Assembly (NCBI GenBank): GCA_016213785.1
Contig: JACQZQ010000088.1
Span: 1 to 64,000, forward strand
Source: Acidobacteriota bacterium
GTDB lineage: Bacteria > Acidobacteriota > Blastocatellia > Chloracidobacteriales > JADJPF01
Direction of reading: 5' to 3'
Length of the DNA: 64,000 bases
How positions within the stretch are numbered: the first letter of the stretch is position 1; every line of letters starts with the position of its first letter. The notes under the pieces are model-generated. The model made no database searches. It was not told where the DNA came from and saw only the letters and a program-made list of their open reading frames with translations. Of the stretch, positions 51,989 through 61,435 are shown in pieces. Position numbers and translations under genes: made by a program.

Positions 51989-54754
51989 CTATTTAGACCT
52001 AGCAAATTCTCTTACATGTAGTTCATTATCCTTTATATAAACAGTGATTGCACCACTTAAGCCTGTTTGATAAATTGTTGTTCCTAAATTCTTATATCTT
52101 TCAATAACTTCTAAATGAGGATGATTAAATCTAGATTTCATTGGGGCTGAAATAATAGAAACAGCGGGATTTACTCTTTCTAAAAAATTTTTACTGCTAG
52201 AAGTTCTACTTCCATGATGTGGGGATTTTATAACTTCAGCTAATAAATCTTCATTACTATTAACTAAAATATCTTCCACTTCCTTTTCAATATCTCCTGT
52301 AAGTAATATACTATATCCTTGATAGCTTAAGCGTAAAACTAAAGATTCATTATTAACTCTTTTATTTGTCATATTTATTGCATTTGATTCTACAGTATTT
52401 CCTGACCATAAGATATCTAGTTTTACTCCATCAATAAAATAAGATTGCCCTCTTGACCAAACATTTATAGGAATATTATTAGAAGTTAATAGACTTAAAA
52501 AATCCTTCCATTCATTACTTTCTTTTAGGGTCATAAACCCTTGAGGTATTATTGCTTTTCCAATAGAAAAGTTTTCTACCACTCTAGTAAAACCTTCCAT
52601 ATGATCGTTATGAGGATGAGTTAGGACAATATAATCTAAGTGCTCAATTCCTCTTGACCATAAATACATAGAGTCCACTTGTTCTCCAATAGAAAATTTA
52701 CTTTTTACTTTATCTTCCTTATTAAAATAATTATATCCTCCACTATCAATCATCATTTTTGTGCCTTTAGGAAATTCAATAAATATTGCATCACCCTGCC
52801 CAACATCTAAAAAAACAACTTCTAATTTGTTGGTTTTATCGTAAAAAACACTTTGATAAAAACGTTGTGGCAGTACAATAATTACTAAACATATGCTTAT
52901 AAATATAGCCGAATATTTATTAAATATATATTGTTTTTGTCTTGATTTATCAGCTATATCTAATTTTGTTGGTTTAAGAAAAAACTCCCATTTATTTATT
53001 TTTATTATTACTACTAAAATCAATACAAAATATAAAACATAAAATAGTATTTGCCAATTAGACACACTTGCAACACGATAGCTAAATAATGAAACTTTTT
53101 TATTTATAAGCTCAAATATAGTAGGCCAAGCAGTATTAATAAATAATACTAGTAAATAATCTATTATATATGTCATATAATAGCCTAAAAAAGATGAACA
53201 AAAATCTATTATAAAAAATATAAATATATTTATTAATAATAAATTCATTAATATTTCAGATACTATGTTTAATATAATACTAATAAATATGACTCTATGA
53301 AAATAAATTACTGAAAGAGGTAGCATTCCAAGCTGTACAATAAAACTAGTAATAAACATTGCACTAAAAACACGCAAAAGAGCTTGTAATTTATATTTTT
53401 CTAAAACTATTGCCCATGTATTTTTCTCTAGCTTATATTTTATATGAGACTCTTTTTGCCTCTTTATAAACTGTTTTTCACTCCAAAATAAAAGCTCTGC
53501 TAACCATTTAATAAAGGGTAAACATTCTGGAGGGTAAGGCGATTGACTTGTAGGATACCATTTTCCTATTTTTGCTAGCTTTTCTACTAAAGGAATAACA
53601 AGTAATAATATTAAAAATATAGCTAGGAAAGTTAGCTGAAAACTTGTTTCAAATAAAGCTCTAGGGTGATAGGCAAGTAAAATTAACCCTGAAACACCAA
53701 TATTATTACTAGGTCTTATTTCTTTATACCATAATGCCCCAATTAAAATTACTGTAGCCATTAAAATAGCTCGCATTATAGGCGGCTCTCCTCCAGTAAC
53801 TAAAGCATATGTCCATATAAATAAACTTATTATAAGAAATTTTATCCAATTATTTCTAGTAATTACACTTACTAGCTTATATAGCACCCAAGTTAGAAAC
53901 GCAATATGCGATCCGCTTATTACTAAAATATGGTAAAGCCCACTAATACGAAATTTTTCTGCTAAATTTAAGTCAAGATAACTATCATCTCCTAAGATAA
54001 TTGCTTTTAGTACTGCGGCTTTATCAAAAGTAAAATTTTGTTCAATACGATTTATAAAATACCTATTAATTCTATAAATCATAGTAGATAAATTAGATGG
54101 CTCTCTTTTATAAAGGATTTCTAAGTAAGATAAATCTTGTAGGCTAATAGCAAAGTCATAACCTTGCTGAATAAGTATTTGTCTATTATCGATTAAACCA
54201 GGGTTTTTAAATTTTTGTTGAGAAAGAAGTTCAGCCAATACATAAATATTTGTATTAGGCACTAAATCATTAACCTTTTTAAACTCAGCATCTTTATTTA
54301 GCCAAATGTTTAACTTTACTTGAGCATTTAATTTAATAACACGACCTGTTTTATTAATAAAATTTGTTTTTATATCAACGTTAATACCACTTGGTGTTAT
54401 TTTAGGATAACTTAGAACTTCCCCATAAATTTCAATTTTTTGATTACTATTAAAATCTACATATACTTCTCTATCAATAAGTTCCATAGAATTGGAAATT
54501 TTTTCCCTTTCTATTTGGCCTAGCAAAACACCTACGAGTAAAAACCCTAGCATTAATAAGAAACTCAATGGCTTATTAAAATATTTAACAAAGTAGCAAA
54601 TAAGGGCTAAGGTTAAATTGATCATTAAGCTAATAGTTAGTAAGCTAATAGAGAAATTTAAGAAGTTTTCTATAAAAATTCCTAGTGTAAATAATAGAAA
54701 AAAATAGAAAACCGGCTGAAAACACACTTCTAATAATCGATTTTCTTTATACAT
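51989..54754 (-). CDS. comEC: ComEC/Rec2 DNA-uptake channel
   Basis: 921 residues: N-terminal membrane helices and DUF4131-like domain, the Competence domain (DKAAVLKAIILGDDSYLDLN, GLYHILVISGSHIAFLTWVL, GGEPPIMRAILMATVILIG), further helices, then a metallo-beta-lactamase-like domain (VVFLDVGQGDAIFIEFPKG, LTHPHNDHMEGF, SPHHGSRTSSS). It forms the inner-membrane pore for incoming single-stranded DNA. The GQGDA and H-x-H-x-D-H motifs are intact. A complete ComEC suggests natural transformation, but no other com genes are in the window. Confidence 0.96.
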   Translation of the reverse strand: MYKENRLLEVCFQPVFYFFLLFTLGIFIENFLNFSISLLTISLMINLTLALICYFVKYFNKPLSFLLMLGFLLVGVLLGQIEREKISNSMELIDREVYVDFNSNQKIEIYGEVLSYPKITPSGINVDIKTNFINKTGRVIKLNAQVKLNIWLNKDAEFKKVNDLVPNTNIYVLAELLSQQKFKNPGLIDNRQILIQQGYDFAISLQDLSYLEILYKREPSNLSTMIYRINRYFINRIEQNFTFDKAAVLKAIILGDDSYLDLNLAEKFRISGLYHILVISGSHIAFLTWVLYKLVSVITRNNWIKFLIISLFIWTYALVTGGEPPIMRAILMATVILIGALWYKEIRPSNNIGVSGLILLAYHPRALFETSFQLTFLAIFLILLLVIPLVEKLAKIGKWYPTSQSPYPPECLPFIKWLAELLFWSEKQFIKRQKESHIKYKLEKNTWAIVLEKYKLQALLRVFSAMFITSFIVQLGMLPLSVIYFHRVIFISIILNIVSEILMNLLLINIFIFFIIDFCSSFLGYYMTYIIDYLLVLFINTAWPTIFELINKKVSLFSYRVASVSNWQILFYVLYFVLILVVIIKINKWEFFLKPTKLDIADKSRQKQYIFNKYSAIFISICLVIIVLPQRFYQSVFYDKTNKLEVVFLDVGQGDAIFIEFPKGTKMMIDSGGYNYFNKEDKVKSKFSIGEQVDSMYLWSRGIEHLDYIVLTHPHNDHMEGFTRVVENFSIGKAIIPQGFMTLKESNEWKDFLSLLTSNNIPINVWSRGQSYFIDGVKLDILWSGNTVESNAINMTNKRVNNESLVLRLSYQGYSILLTGDIEKEVEDILVNSNEDLLAEVIKSPHHGSRTSSSKNFLERVNPAVSIISAPMKSRFNHPHLEVIERYKNLGTTIYQTGLSGAITVYIKDNELHVREFARSK

Positions 54755-54797
54755 AATTTTGCCTATAAGGTTTTATTTTTGATTTAGAAAGGAATTT

Positions 54798-55145
54798 ATG
54801 TCATCAATAGATTTTTATTGGAAATCCACTTGTACAACTTGCCGCAGGGCAAGAAGTTTTCTTATTAATTCAGGTCTTACTATTAATGAACGGGATTTAG
54901 CTAAAAAACCCTTCAACAAAGAGGAAGTTATAGAGCTTTTAAGGGGCCGTGATATAAATAGTTTTGTTAACCCTAAAAGCACTCCTTACAAAGAATTAGG
55001 TCTAAAAGATAAAAACCTAACAGAAGAAGAAATAGTTGATTTACTTTCTAAAGAAGTTAATTTATTTAAACGCCCATTTATTATTAAACAAGATTTGGTA
55101 TTACTGGGGTTTGCTGAATCAGAATATAAGAAACTGCTAGAATAA
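54798..55145 (+). CDS. ArsC/Spx-family thioredoxin-fold protein
   Basis: 115 residues: IDFYWKSTCTTCRRARSFLI with C12-x2-C15, DLAKKPFNKEEVIELL, FVNPKSTPYKELGLKDK and KRPFIIKQDLVLLGF. The NP.S..YK and RP.II motifs belong to the ArsC/Spx/YffB group. The C-x-x-C is Spx-like rather than the single Cys of ArsC. It could be a redox regulator or reductase. It is transcribed divergently from comEC, 43 bases apart. Confidence 0.9.
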   Translation: MSSIDFYWKSTCTTCRRARSFLINSGLTINERDLAKKPFNKEEVIELLRGRDINSFVNPKSTPYKELGLKDKNLTEEEIVDLLSKEVNLFKRPFIIKQDLVLLGFAESEYKKLLE

Positions 55146-55186
55146 TTAATGGTATTGCTACTAACGTTTAGTCATATACACCAAGT

Positions 55187-55218
55187 TTTTAGAGAACTTT
55201 TAGAGAATTTTTAGAGAA
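55187..55218. repeat. Three direct repeats of TTTTAGAGAA at 11-bp spacing
   Basis: Perfect copies at 55187-55196, 55198-55207 and 55209-55218, each one helical turn apart, 117 bases upstream of the ankyrin gene. It is a good candidate for a regulator-binding array on one face of the DNA. Confidence 0.8.
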
Positions 55219-55334
55219 AACGTTGAACTCATACATTAAAACTTACGTATGGGCAGACACCTAACCTTGATTGTCTATCATTTCAACTTTGTTTTAAGAC
55301 AATCAAACTACGATTTTATCCTGAGGAAAAAAAT

Positions 55335-56714
55335 ATGAACAGATTACAACAAATTGCTTGTGTAGCTATTATTGCAATAGCTCTAGTGGCTGGTTTTGCT
55401 CGTAGCAAAGCAGAAAAAATGGCACTTATTAATGCTGCTGCCGATGGCCGTATAGAGAAAGTTAAAGAACTTCTAGAAAAAGGAATGAACATTAATGATC
55501 GTGATAAATATAATCGTTCAGCCTTACTAGTAGCCGCAGATGCTGGTCATACAGATGTAGTTAAATTCTTAATAGAAAAAGGTGCTGATATTAATATTAA
55601 GGATTCTTCCGGTAATAACACTTTAATTGTTGCCACATTAAGCAATCAAATTGATACTGTTAAACTTCTTCTAGATAAAGGTGTTGATATAAATAGCAAA
55701 AATAATAATAGCGAAACAGCACTTTTACACGCCATTAATCGGGATAATATCGATATTGTAAGTCTTTTAATTGAAAAAGGCGCTGATCTTAACTCTAGAG
55801 ATAAAGACGGAGATATAGCCTTAAGCATAGCCATTAGAGTAAACAATACAGATATAGCAACTATGCTTCTTGAAAAGGGGGTTGATCCTAATAGTAAAGA
55901 CAGAAATGGTTCTCCTGTAATTGTATCTGCTATCGAACAAGGAGATATTACCCTGGTTGAAACCCTTTTGGAAAAAGGTGTTGATGTTAACGCTAAAGAT
56001 AAAGAGGGTACTCCAATCTTACTTTTAGCTATAAGGATGGATGACACTGATATTACTAACCTTTTACTTGATAAAGGCGCTAATCCAAACTTAAAAGCCA
56101 AAGATGGCGATGTAGCCCTTTCTTTAGCTGTATCTGCTGATAATTTAGAACTAACTCAACTCCTCTTAGATAAAGGCGCTGATCCTAATGTTAAAAATAA
56201 TGATGGTAACACTGCTTTAATAACAGCTTTAGCTAACGAAAATATTGATATAGTAAAACTTCTACTTGATAAAGGCGCTGATTCTAATATAAAAAATAAT
56301 GATGGCGAAACTACTTTAATCCAAGCAGTTTCAAATGAAAATTATGAAATAGTAAAACTTCTACTCGATAAAGGTGCTGATCCTAACATAAAGAATAATG
56401 ATAGCGACCTTCCATTGATGATAGCTGTAAATCAAGCTAACGCTGAAATGGTAAAACTACTTCTTGATAAAGGCGCTGACCCTAATGTTAAAGATAGCGA
56501 TGGATACAGTCCTTTAATGCAAGCGGTTTCAAATGGTGAGGAAGAAATTGTAAAAATGCTTATAAGTAAAGGAGCTGATGTTAATGCTAAAAGTAGTGAT
56601 AATGAATCCGTTCTTACAATAGCCAAAAATTACTATGGATTAGATGAAGATAGTGAAGATAACCTTGATGAGACCCCTATGATTAAAATGTTAAAGAAAG
56701 CTGGTGCTAAATAA
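55335..56714 (+). CDS. Exported ankyrin-repeat protein
   Basis: 459 residues. A signal peptide (MNRLQQIACVAIIAIALVAG, near FARSKA) precedes about 12 complete 33-residue ankyrin repeats plus a capping half-repeat, recognisable from the recurring LL[DE]KGAD[PIV]N. The last repeats are near-identical to each other at DNA level (CTACTTGATAAAGGCGCTGA recurs), which suggests recent expansion. Such solenoids bind other proteins; in the periplasm the partner is unknown. The stop is followed by a perfect terminator. Confidence 0.92.
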   Translation: MNRLQQIACVAIIAIALVAGFARSKAEKMALINAAADGRIEKVKELLEKGMNINDRDKYNRSALLVAADAGHTDVVKFLIEKGADINIKDSSGNNTLIVATLSNQIDTVKLLLDKGVDINSKNNNSETALLHAINRDNIDIVSLLIEKGADLNSRDKDGDIALSIAIRVNNTDIATMLLEKGVDPNSKDRNGSPVIVSAIEQGDITLVETLLEKGVDVNAKDKEGTPILLLAIRMDDTDITNLLLDKGANPNLKAKDGDVALSLAVSADNLELTQLLLDKGADPNVKNNDGNTALITALANENIDIVKLLLDKGADSNIKNNDGETTLIQAVSNENYEIVKLLLDKGADPNIKNNDSDLPLMIAVNQANAEMVKLLLDKGADPNVKDSDGYSPLMQAVSNGEEEIVKMLISKGADVNAKSSDNESVLTIAKNYYGLDEDSEDNLDETPMIKMLKKAGAK

Positions 56715-56742
56715 GAATCTTTCCCAGGATAAGTATTAATTT

Positions 56743-56770
56743 TAAGCCAAGAGAAAATTCTCTTGGCTTA
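56743..56770. terminator. Bidirectional terminator between the ankyrin and permease genes
   Basis: A perfect 13-base-pair inverted repeat TAAGCCAAGAGAA / TTCTCTTGGCTTA with a two-base loop, followed by ATTTTTATT on the plus strand and preceded by A/T runs, between convergent genes. Confidence 0.92.
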
Positions 56771-56774
56771 ATTT

Positions 56775-58016
56775 TTATTCACGCCTTAGTGCTTCTATAG
56801 GATCAAGTATAGCGGCTCGCCAAGCAGGATAGAGTCCAGCAATTAACCCAACACTTAAAGAAACTATTAATCCTGCAAAAACTGCCCAAACTGGTACACT
56901 AGAAGGTAGGGGAGAGAGTTGATTTACAAGCTCACTAATCATTGCACCTATTAAAACACCTATTATCCCTCCTGCACCAGTTAAGGTAATAGCTTCTATT
57001 AAAAACTGTGACATTATATCTCGCCGCCTTGCACCTAATGCTTTACGTATCCCTATTTCTTTAGTGCGTTCTACTACAGCAACCAGCATAATATTCATTA
57101 CTCCAATACCACCAATAATTAAAGAAATACAAGAAACCGCAGTTAAAACAAGTGCTGTTGCTCCTGTAAGCTGGTTATATAAATCTAATAGACTGTCTTG
57201 CGTAGAAATCCCAAAATTATTTTTTGCACCTAATGGAACTTGACGACGGCGGCGTAGGATTTCTGTAATATCCTCTACAGCATCTGTCACTTCAGCACGA
57301 CTACTAGGCCGAACAACAATAAAAAAGAACATATCTGACTTCATTCTTTCTATTGGATAGTATTTTATAAAAGTTGATATAGGTATAAGTATTTGTATAT
57401 CACGGCTTTGACCAAAAAAATTTCCTAATCTTTCTAAAACCCCTATAACACGAAATTTCCGCCCATCAATTAGGATTTCATGCCCTATTGGATCGGTAAA
57501 AGGAAAAAGAGCTTCAACCACATCTGCACTTAAAACACATACTTCTTCTCTATGGTTTATCTCAAATTCAGTTAAAAACCTTCCTTCAGCAATATAGTTA
57601 CTACGTGTTACTTCATATCCTGTAGTAACTCCTGCTAGTTGCATTGTGTCGGTTTCACGGTCTTGATAACGAACTGTAATGGTTTGTTTACGGTATTCAG
57701 GGGAAATGGAAAGTATAGAAGGAGAATTTGTTAAAGCTAGGGCATCATCCAGATTAAGATCTTTACGCTGGCGTTCTTCATTAGTGCGAGTCCGTCTTAA
57801 TCCTGGATCAAATTTAGAAACAAAAATAGTATTTGAGCCTAAGGATTCTATTTGATTAGTAAAGGCTTTTCCTAGGCCTTCAATAATTGACACCATAGCT
57901 ATTACAGTTGCAACACCAACAATTACACCTAAAATAGTTAGGAAAGCCCTTAGCTTATTATTAATAAGTACTCCAAGAGCCATTATTAAACTTTCTCTAA
58001 AATGCTTAATTGCCAT
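56775..58016 (-). CDS. MacB/FtsX-type ABC transporter permease
   Basis: 413 residues. N-terminal LINNKLRAFLTILGVIVGVA (helix 1), a large periplasmic domain (about 50-270), then three helices near the C-terminus with the FtsX signature GGIGVMNIMLVAVVERTKEI, GIRKALGARRRDIMSQFLIE and LSVGLIAGLYPAWRAAILDP, with EALRRE at the end. This layout is MacB-like, for export of substrates or lipoprotein release. The ATPase partner is not in the window. It is a single gene between terminator and divergent HEAT gene. Confidence 0.93.
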   Translation of the reverse strand: MAIKHFRESLIMALGVLINNKLRAFLTILGVIVGVATVIAMVSIIEGLGKAFTNQIESLGSNTIFVSKFDPGLRRTRTNEERQRKDLNLDDALALTNSPSILSISPEYRKQTITVRYQDRETDTMQLAGVTTGYEVTRSNYIAEGRFLTEFEINHREEVCVLSADVVEALFPFTDPIGHEILIDGRKFRVIGVLERLGNFFGQSRDIQILIPISTFIKYYPIERMKSDMFFFIVVRPSSRAEVTDAVEDITEILRRRRQVPLGAKNNFGISTQDSLLDLYNQLTGATALVLTAVSCISLIIGGIGVMNIMLVAVVERTKEIGIRKALGARRRDIMSQFLIEAITLTGAGGIIGVLIGAMISELVNQLSPLPSSVPVWAVFAGLIVSLSVGLIAGLYPAWRAAILDPIEALRRE

Positions 58017-58169
58017 TAAATTAATTGTCCTATAATCGCATAGCTCTTAAAAAAAAAATATGGTAGCATAGCGTGTTTATCAACATTTAGACTATTAAAA
58101 TCAGAGTTAATTTTCAAAGCCCAAAAACAGTTATACTAAGTTAATAATCTTAAGCGGAGTACCAAAACC

Positions 58170-59297
58170 ATGATTTGGTTACTATATTTCCTGGCAATTT
58201 TGCTCTTTATATGGACAATATTGGTCTTAGGATTGGTACTCTATAGTTATTTAGTAGCTAAACAACGAAATAACCGTGCAATATTAAGAGCTAGTATACA
58301 ATTTGCTATTCAACAATCTATAACTAAAACAGGCTCACTTGAAGCATTATCTGGAAAAGATTTAGCTGATAATTTGCTTCCTTTAGGTAAAAAAGATCTT
58401 ATTTGTTTAAGAGATTGTTTAGTTGAGTATACCAATGGTCTTTATGAAGAAGAAATTAAAGTAATCCGTGAAGCTTATGATAGTTTAGGCTTTCTTTCAA
58501 AAGACATAGCTACACTTCAAAGAGGTAATTGGATAAAAAAATCTGAAGCTGCAATACGCTTAGGCCGTATACATTGTGCTAGTGCTATTGAAGTTATTAC
58601 AGGCTTACTTCGCGATGATGATAAAGAAGTAAGAATGGCTGCGGTTTGTGCTTTAGCTGATATAGGAGATTTACGTTCAGTCCCTTCTATTATCTATGCT
58701 TTAGCTGATGCCGATGGTTGGCAAGTCCTTCAAGTCGCAGATAAGCTCTTAAATATGCAAGCAGATATAACTCGCCCTCTTTTAGACCTATTGCAAGCCT
58801 CAGGAGCCGTAAAAGAACGCCGTGAGCTAGCTCAAAAAACAGTCTTGGAATTAATAGCAGACTTTGGGCAACGAGGTAGTGAACGCTTAGGTGCTCGCGC
58901 TGCACGACTAGCAGCTTGTAAATTTCTTGATAGTGAATCTATTGATATGCGTGCTCGTGCTATTCGTGCTATTGCTGCTGTAGGAATAGAGACGATGGAA
59001 GAACTAGAGTTAATTTTAGAAAAATTAAATGATAAAGAATGGCCTGTTAGAGCAGTAGCAGCTAAAGCTCTTGGACAATTACAACAAGAACAATCCATTC
59101 CTAAACTTACCCGTGCCTTAACAGATGAAGCTTGGTGGGTTAGACATAATGCAGCCCACTCTCTAGCAATGCTAGGAGCAAATGGTTTAGCAGAATTACG
59201 CACACAAACTCTAAATCCTGATCGCTTTGCACGCGATATTGCCAAACAAGTTCTTGAGGAGTTGCAGTTAGATGGAGCAATCAAATCTGAAATCTGA
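58170..59297 (+). CDS. Membrane-anchored HEAT-repeat protein
   Basis: 375 residues. One N-terminal membrane helix (WLLYFLAILLFIWTILVLGL) is followed by a cytoplasmic-type helical domain with HEAT repeats: SEAAIRLGRIHCASAIEVIT, DDDKEVRMAAVCALADIGDL, SIDMRARAIRAIAAVGIETM, NDKEWPVRAVAAKALGQLQQ and DEAWWVRHNAAHSLAMLGAN. It is a scaffold. Its last 26 bases overlap the following glycosyltransferase gene in another frame, so translational coupling is likely. Together they look like a membrane glycosyltransferase with its adaptor. Confidence 0.9.
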   Translation: MIWLLYFLAILLFIWTILVLGLVLYSYLVAKQRNNRAILRASIQFAIQQSITKTGSLEALSGKDLADNLLPLGKKDLICLRDCLVEYTNGLYEEEIKVIREAYDSLGFLSKDIATLQRGNWIKKSEAAIRLGRIHCASAIEVITGLLRDDDKEVRMAAVCALADIGDLRSVPSIIYALADADGWQVLQVADKLLNMQADITRPLLDLLQASGAVKERRELAQKTVLELIADFGQRGSERLGARAARLAACKFLDSESIDMRARAIRAIAAVGIETMEELELILEKLNDKEWPVRAVAAKALGQLQQEQSIPKLTRALTDEAWWVRHNAAHSLAMLGANGLAELRTQTLNPDRFARDIAKQVLEELQLDGAIKSEI

Positions 59298-60753
59298 AAG
59301 TAATTTAAGTAAAAATAAGAGTAATAACCTAACCACTACTCCTAAACTACTAGCCTTACTTTTACTTATTAGCCCATTAATAATATTTTTTATATTCTTT
59401 ATCTATAACTTTATTCTTATAGGTCTATTTGGTAAATCCCTTTTGTCTGCTCTAACTATCTCTATTATCTTTCTACTTGCCTACCAAATTATTATTAGTA
59501 CCATCCGTCTAGTACAAATGATTGTTTCATTAAAAAATACACGCCGTAATGTTATTAGTCGTCGTATTAATAGCCGTTTTGCTCTAGTTGACTCACCTAA
59601 AACTCAGCCTGTATCAATAATACTTTGGGCTAATAATCAGGGGTATAATCTAGCTGAAACTGTAAAGTCTCTATTATCATTAAATTATCCTGACTATGAA
59701 ATCATTATAATAAATGATGGCTCGACTGATAGCACCCTAGAAGTCTTAGAAACAGAATTTGGGCTACAACCATTAAATAGAATCTTTAGGCGAACTCTTA
59801 AAACAAGCTCTATTACTGCTAGCTATACATCTCCTAAATATCCTATTATTTCCGTTATAGAAAAGCCTTTTACAGGTAGAGCAGATTCTCTAAATATAGG
59901 TCTTAACTTAGCAAAAGCTCCTCTAGTATGTATAATTGAGCCTAACCATTTACTAACACGTGATGCATTATTATTACTGGCTAAACCCTTTATTGAACAG
60001 CCTTCTAACACAATAATGACTGCTGGGCTTGGTGAAGCAAGAGTTAATATAGAGGAATTTTCCTTAACAGAAAACCTAAATGTAGTAGAGAAAAAACACC
60101 TATTTCATAGTAGCCTTGTTTGCCGAGATGCCTTTTGTTTAATTACTGGCAATCCTAACGCAGTTAGATTAGTCAAAAAATCTGAGTTAATTGAAGTAGG
60201 GGGGTTTTCCTCTAATGAGTTTTCTGACCTAACTGTTAGCCTAAAGTTACAACAACTACTTTTATCAAAAGGCCGTGATTATCGCCTAAATTATATACCT
60301 GAAATTCTTTGCTGGGAACATAACCTAATAGAACCTCTTAGTGCATCTACTATACATGGCCGGTGGCAATCTGACACATTATTATCTACAATAAACAATA
60401 TTAAACTGCTTTTTCAATCGCCTATTAATAAAGAATTTTGGACTTATTTTTTACTAGTTCTTGAAAATATCTCTCCTACACTCTCATTACTTGGGCTTGT
60501 TTTAACACCCATTTCTTTTATACTTGGAGCTATTTCTTTAGAATTAATGTTAATTTATTTTATTGCATTTATTACTTTTTCCTTTTTAGAAAGCCTTATG
60601 GGAATTATTGCTGATGAATTTTCACTGCGTTATCAGCATACATTAGCTGAAGTAGTTAATTTAATTTTAGCTTCTTTAATAGAAAGTTTATTTTATAAAT
60701 CTGCAACTAATTTCTGGAGAATACTAGGAGCCTTTCGTAGCATATTTTCTTAA
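59272..60753 (+). CDS. Membrane GT2-family glycosyltransferase with altered motifs
   Basis: 493 residues. Two N-terminal helices (about 25-82), a GT-A domain (YPDYEIIIINDGSTDSTLEV, PFTGRADSLNIGLNLAKAPL), and C-terminal helices (400-455). The D-x-D site reads IEPNHLLTRDAL (E-P-N) and the Q-x-x-R-W motif of processive enzymes reads IHGRWQS, while the acidic base near EFSDLTVSL remains. It may use an unusual donor, or be weakly active. The start overlaps the HEAT gene by 26 bases; the ATG lies in a GGAG-containing context. Confidence 0.85.
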   Translation: MEQSNLKSESNLSKNKSNNLTTTPKLLALLLLISPLIIFFIFFIYNFILIGLFGKSLLSALTISIIFLLAYQIIISTIRLVQMIVSLKNTRRNVISRRINSRFALVDSPKTQPVSIILWANNQGYNLAETVKSLLSLNYPDYEIIIINDGSTDSTLEVLETEFGLQPLNRIFRRTLKTSSITASYTSPKYPIISVIEKPFTGRADSLNIGLNLAKAPLVCIIEPNHLLTRDALLLLAKPFIEQPSNTIMTAGLGEARVNIEEFSLTENLNVVEKKHLFHSSLVCRDAFCLITGNPNAVRLVKKSELIEVGGFSSNEFSDLTVSLKLQQLLLSKGRDYRLNYIPEILCWEHNLIEPLSASTIHGRWQSDTLLSTINNIKLLFQSPINKEFWTYFLLVLENISPTLSLLGLVLTPISFILGAISLELMLIYFIAFITFSFLESLMGIIADEFSLRYQHTLAEVVNLILASLIESLFYKSATNFWRILGAFRSIFS

Positions 60754-60802
60754 ATCCAATAGCTCTTGCCTAGCAAAACATAAAACACTACTATCTTTAA
60801 TT

Positions 60803-61435
60803 ATGCGAATTACAGAAATCTATCAAAGTATTCAAGGAGAATCATCTTACGCAGGATTGCCCTGTATCTTTATACGTACTACAGGTTGTGATCTTCGTTG
60901 TAAATGGTGTGATAGCGAATTTGCTTTTTATGGAGGTGAAACTCTTTCTATTGCTCAAATTATAGAGCAAGTTAAAAAGTTCCCTGCTAATTTAGTAGAA
61001 CTTACTGGAGGCGAGCCACTTCTACAAAAAGATATACCTAAACTAGCACTAGAGCTTTTAGAACTTGGCTACCAAGTATTAATTGAAACAGGCGGACACC
61101 GTGATATATCTGTTCTAGACAAACGAGTTATTAAAATAATGGATCTTAAATGTCCTGCTAGCGAAGAATGTGACAAAAATCTTTGGTCAAATCTAGAGTT
61201 TTTAACTTTTCAAGATGAAATTAAATTTGTTATTGCTGATCGCAAAGACTATGAATGGGCTAAAGAAGTAATTGAAAAATATAGCTTAAAAACCTTCAAG
61301 CTATTATTTTCTTGTGTTTATGGTAGTTTAGAGCCAAAACTCTTAGTAGAATGGATCTTATCAGATGCATTACCTGTGCGTTTTCAGCTTCAAATGCATA
61401 AATTTATTTGGCCGCCTCAAGAACGAGGAGTTTAA
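60803..61435 (+). CDS. queE: 7-carboxy-7-deazaguanine synthase QueE
   Basis: 210 residues, radical SAM: ITEIYQSIQGESSYAGLPCI, cluster motif C29-x3-C33-x2-C36 (TTGCDLRCKWCDSEFAF), then LVELTGGEPLLQ and ELGYQVLIETGGHRD. The family makes the 7-deazaguanine precursor of queuosine from 6-carboxy-tetrahydropterin. QueC, QueD and QueF are not in the window. It ends one base before the end of the roadblock gene on the other strand. Confidence 0.95.
   Translation: MRITEIYQSIQGESSYAGLPCIFIRTTGCDLRCKWCDSEFAFYGGETLSIAQIIEQVKKFPANLVELTGGEPLLQKDIPKLALELLELGYQVLIETGGHRDISVLDKRVIKIMDLKCPASEECDKNLWSNLEFLTFQDEIKFVIADRKDYEWAKEVIEKYSLKTFKLLFSCVYGSLEPKLLVEWILSDALPVRFQLQMHKFIWPPQERGV

Noticed and set aside
55187-55218. 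Possible short CRISPR-like array
   Set aside because: Units are only 10 bp with one-base spacing; there are no unique spacers and no cas genes.
55646-56101. Antisense open frame across the ankyrin gene
   Set aside because: It mirrors the repeats of the ankyrin gene; the protein is low-complexity Leu/Ser and has no start signals.
55440-56700. Possible CRISPR or satellite array in the ankyrin gene
   Set aside because: The 99-bp period keeps the reading frame and encodes ankyrin repeats.
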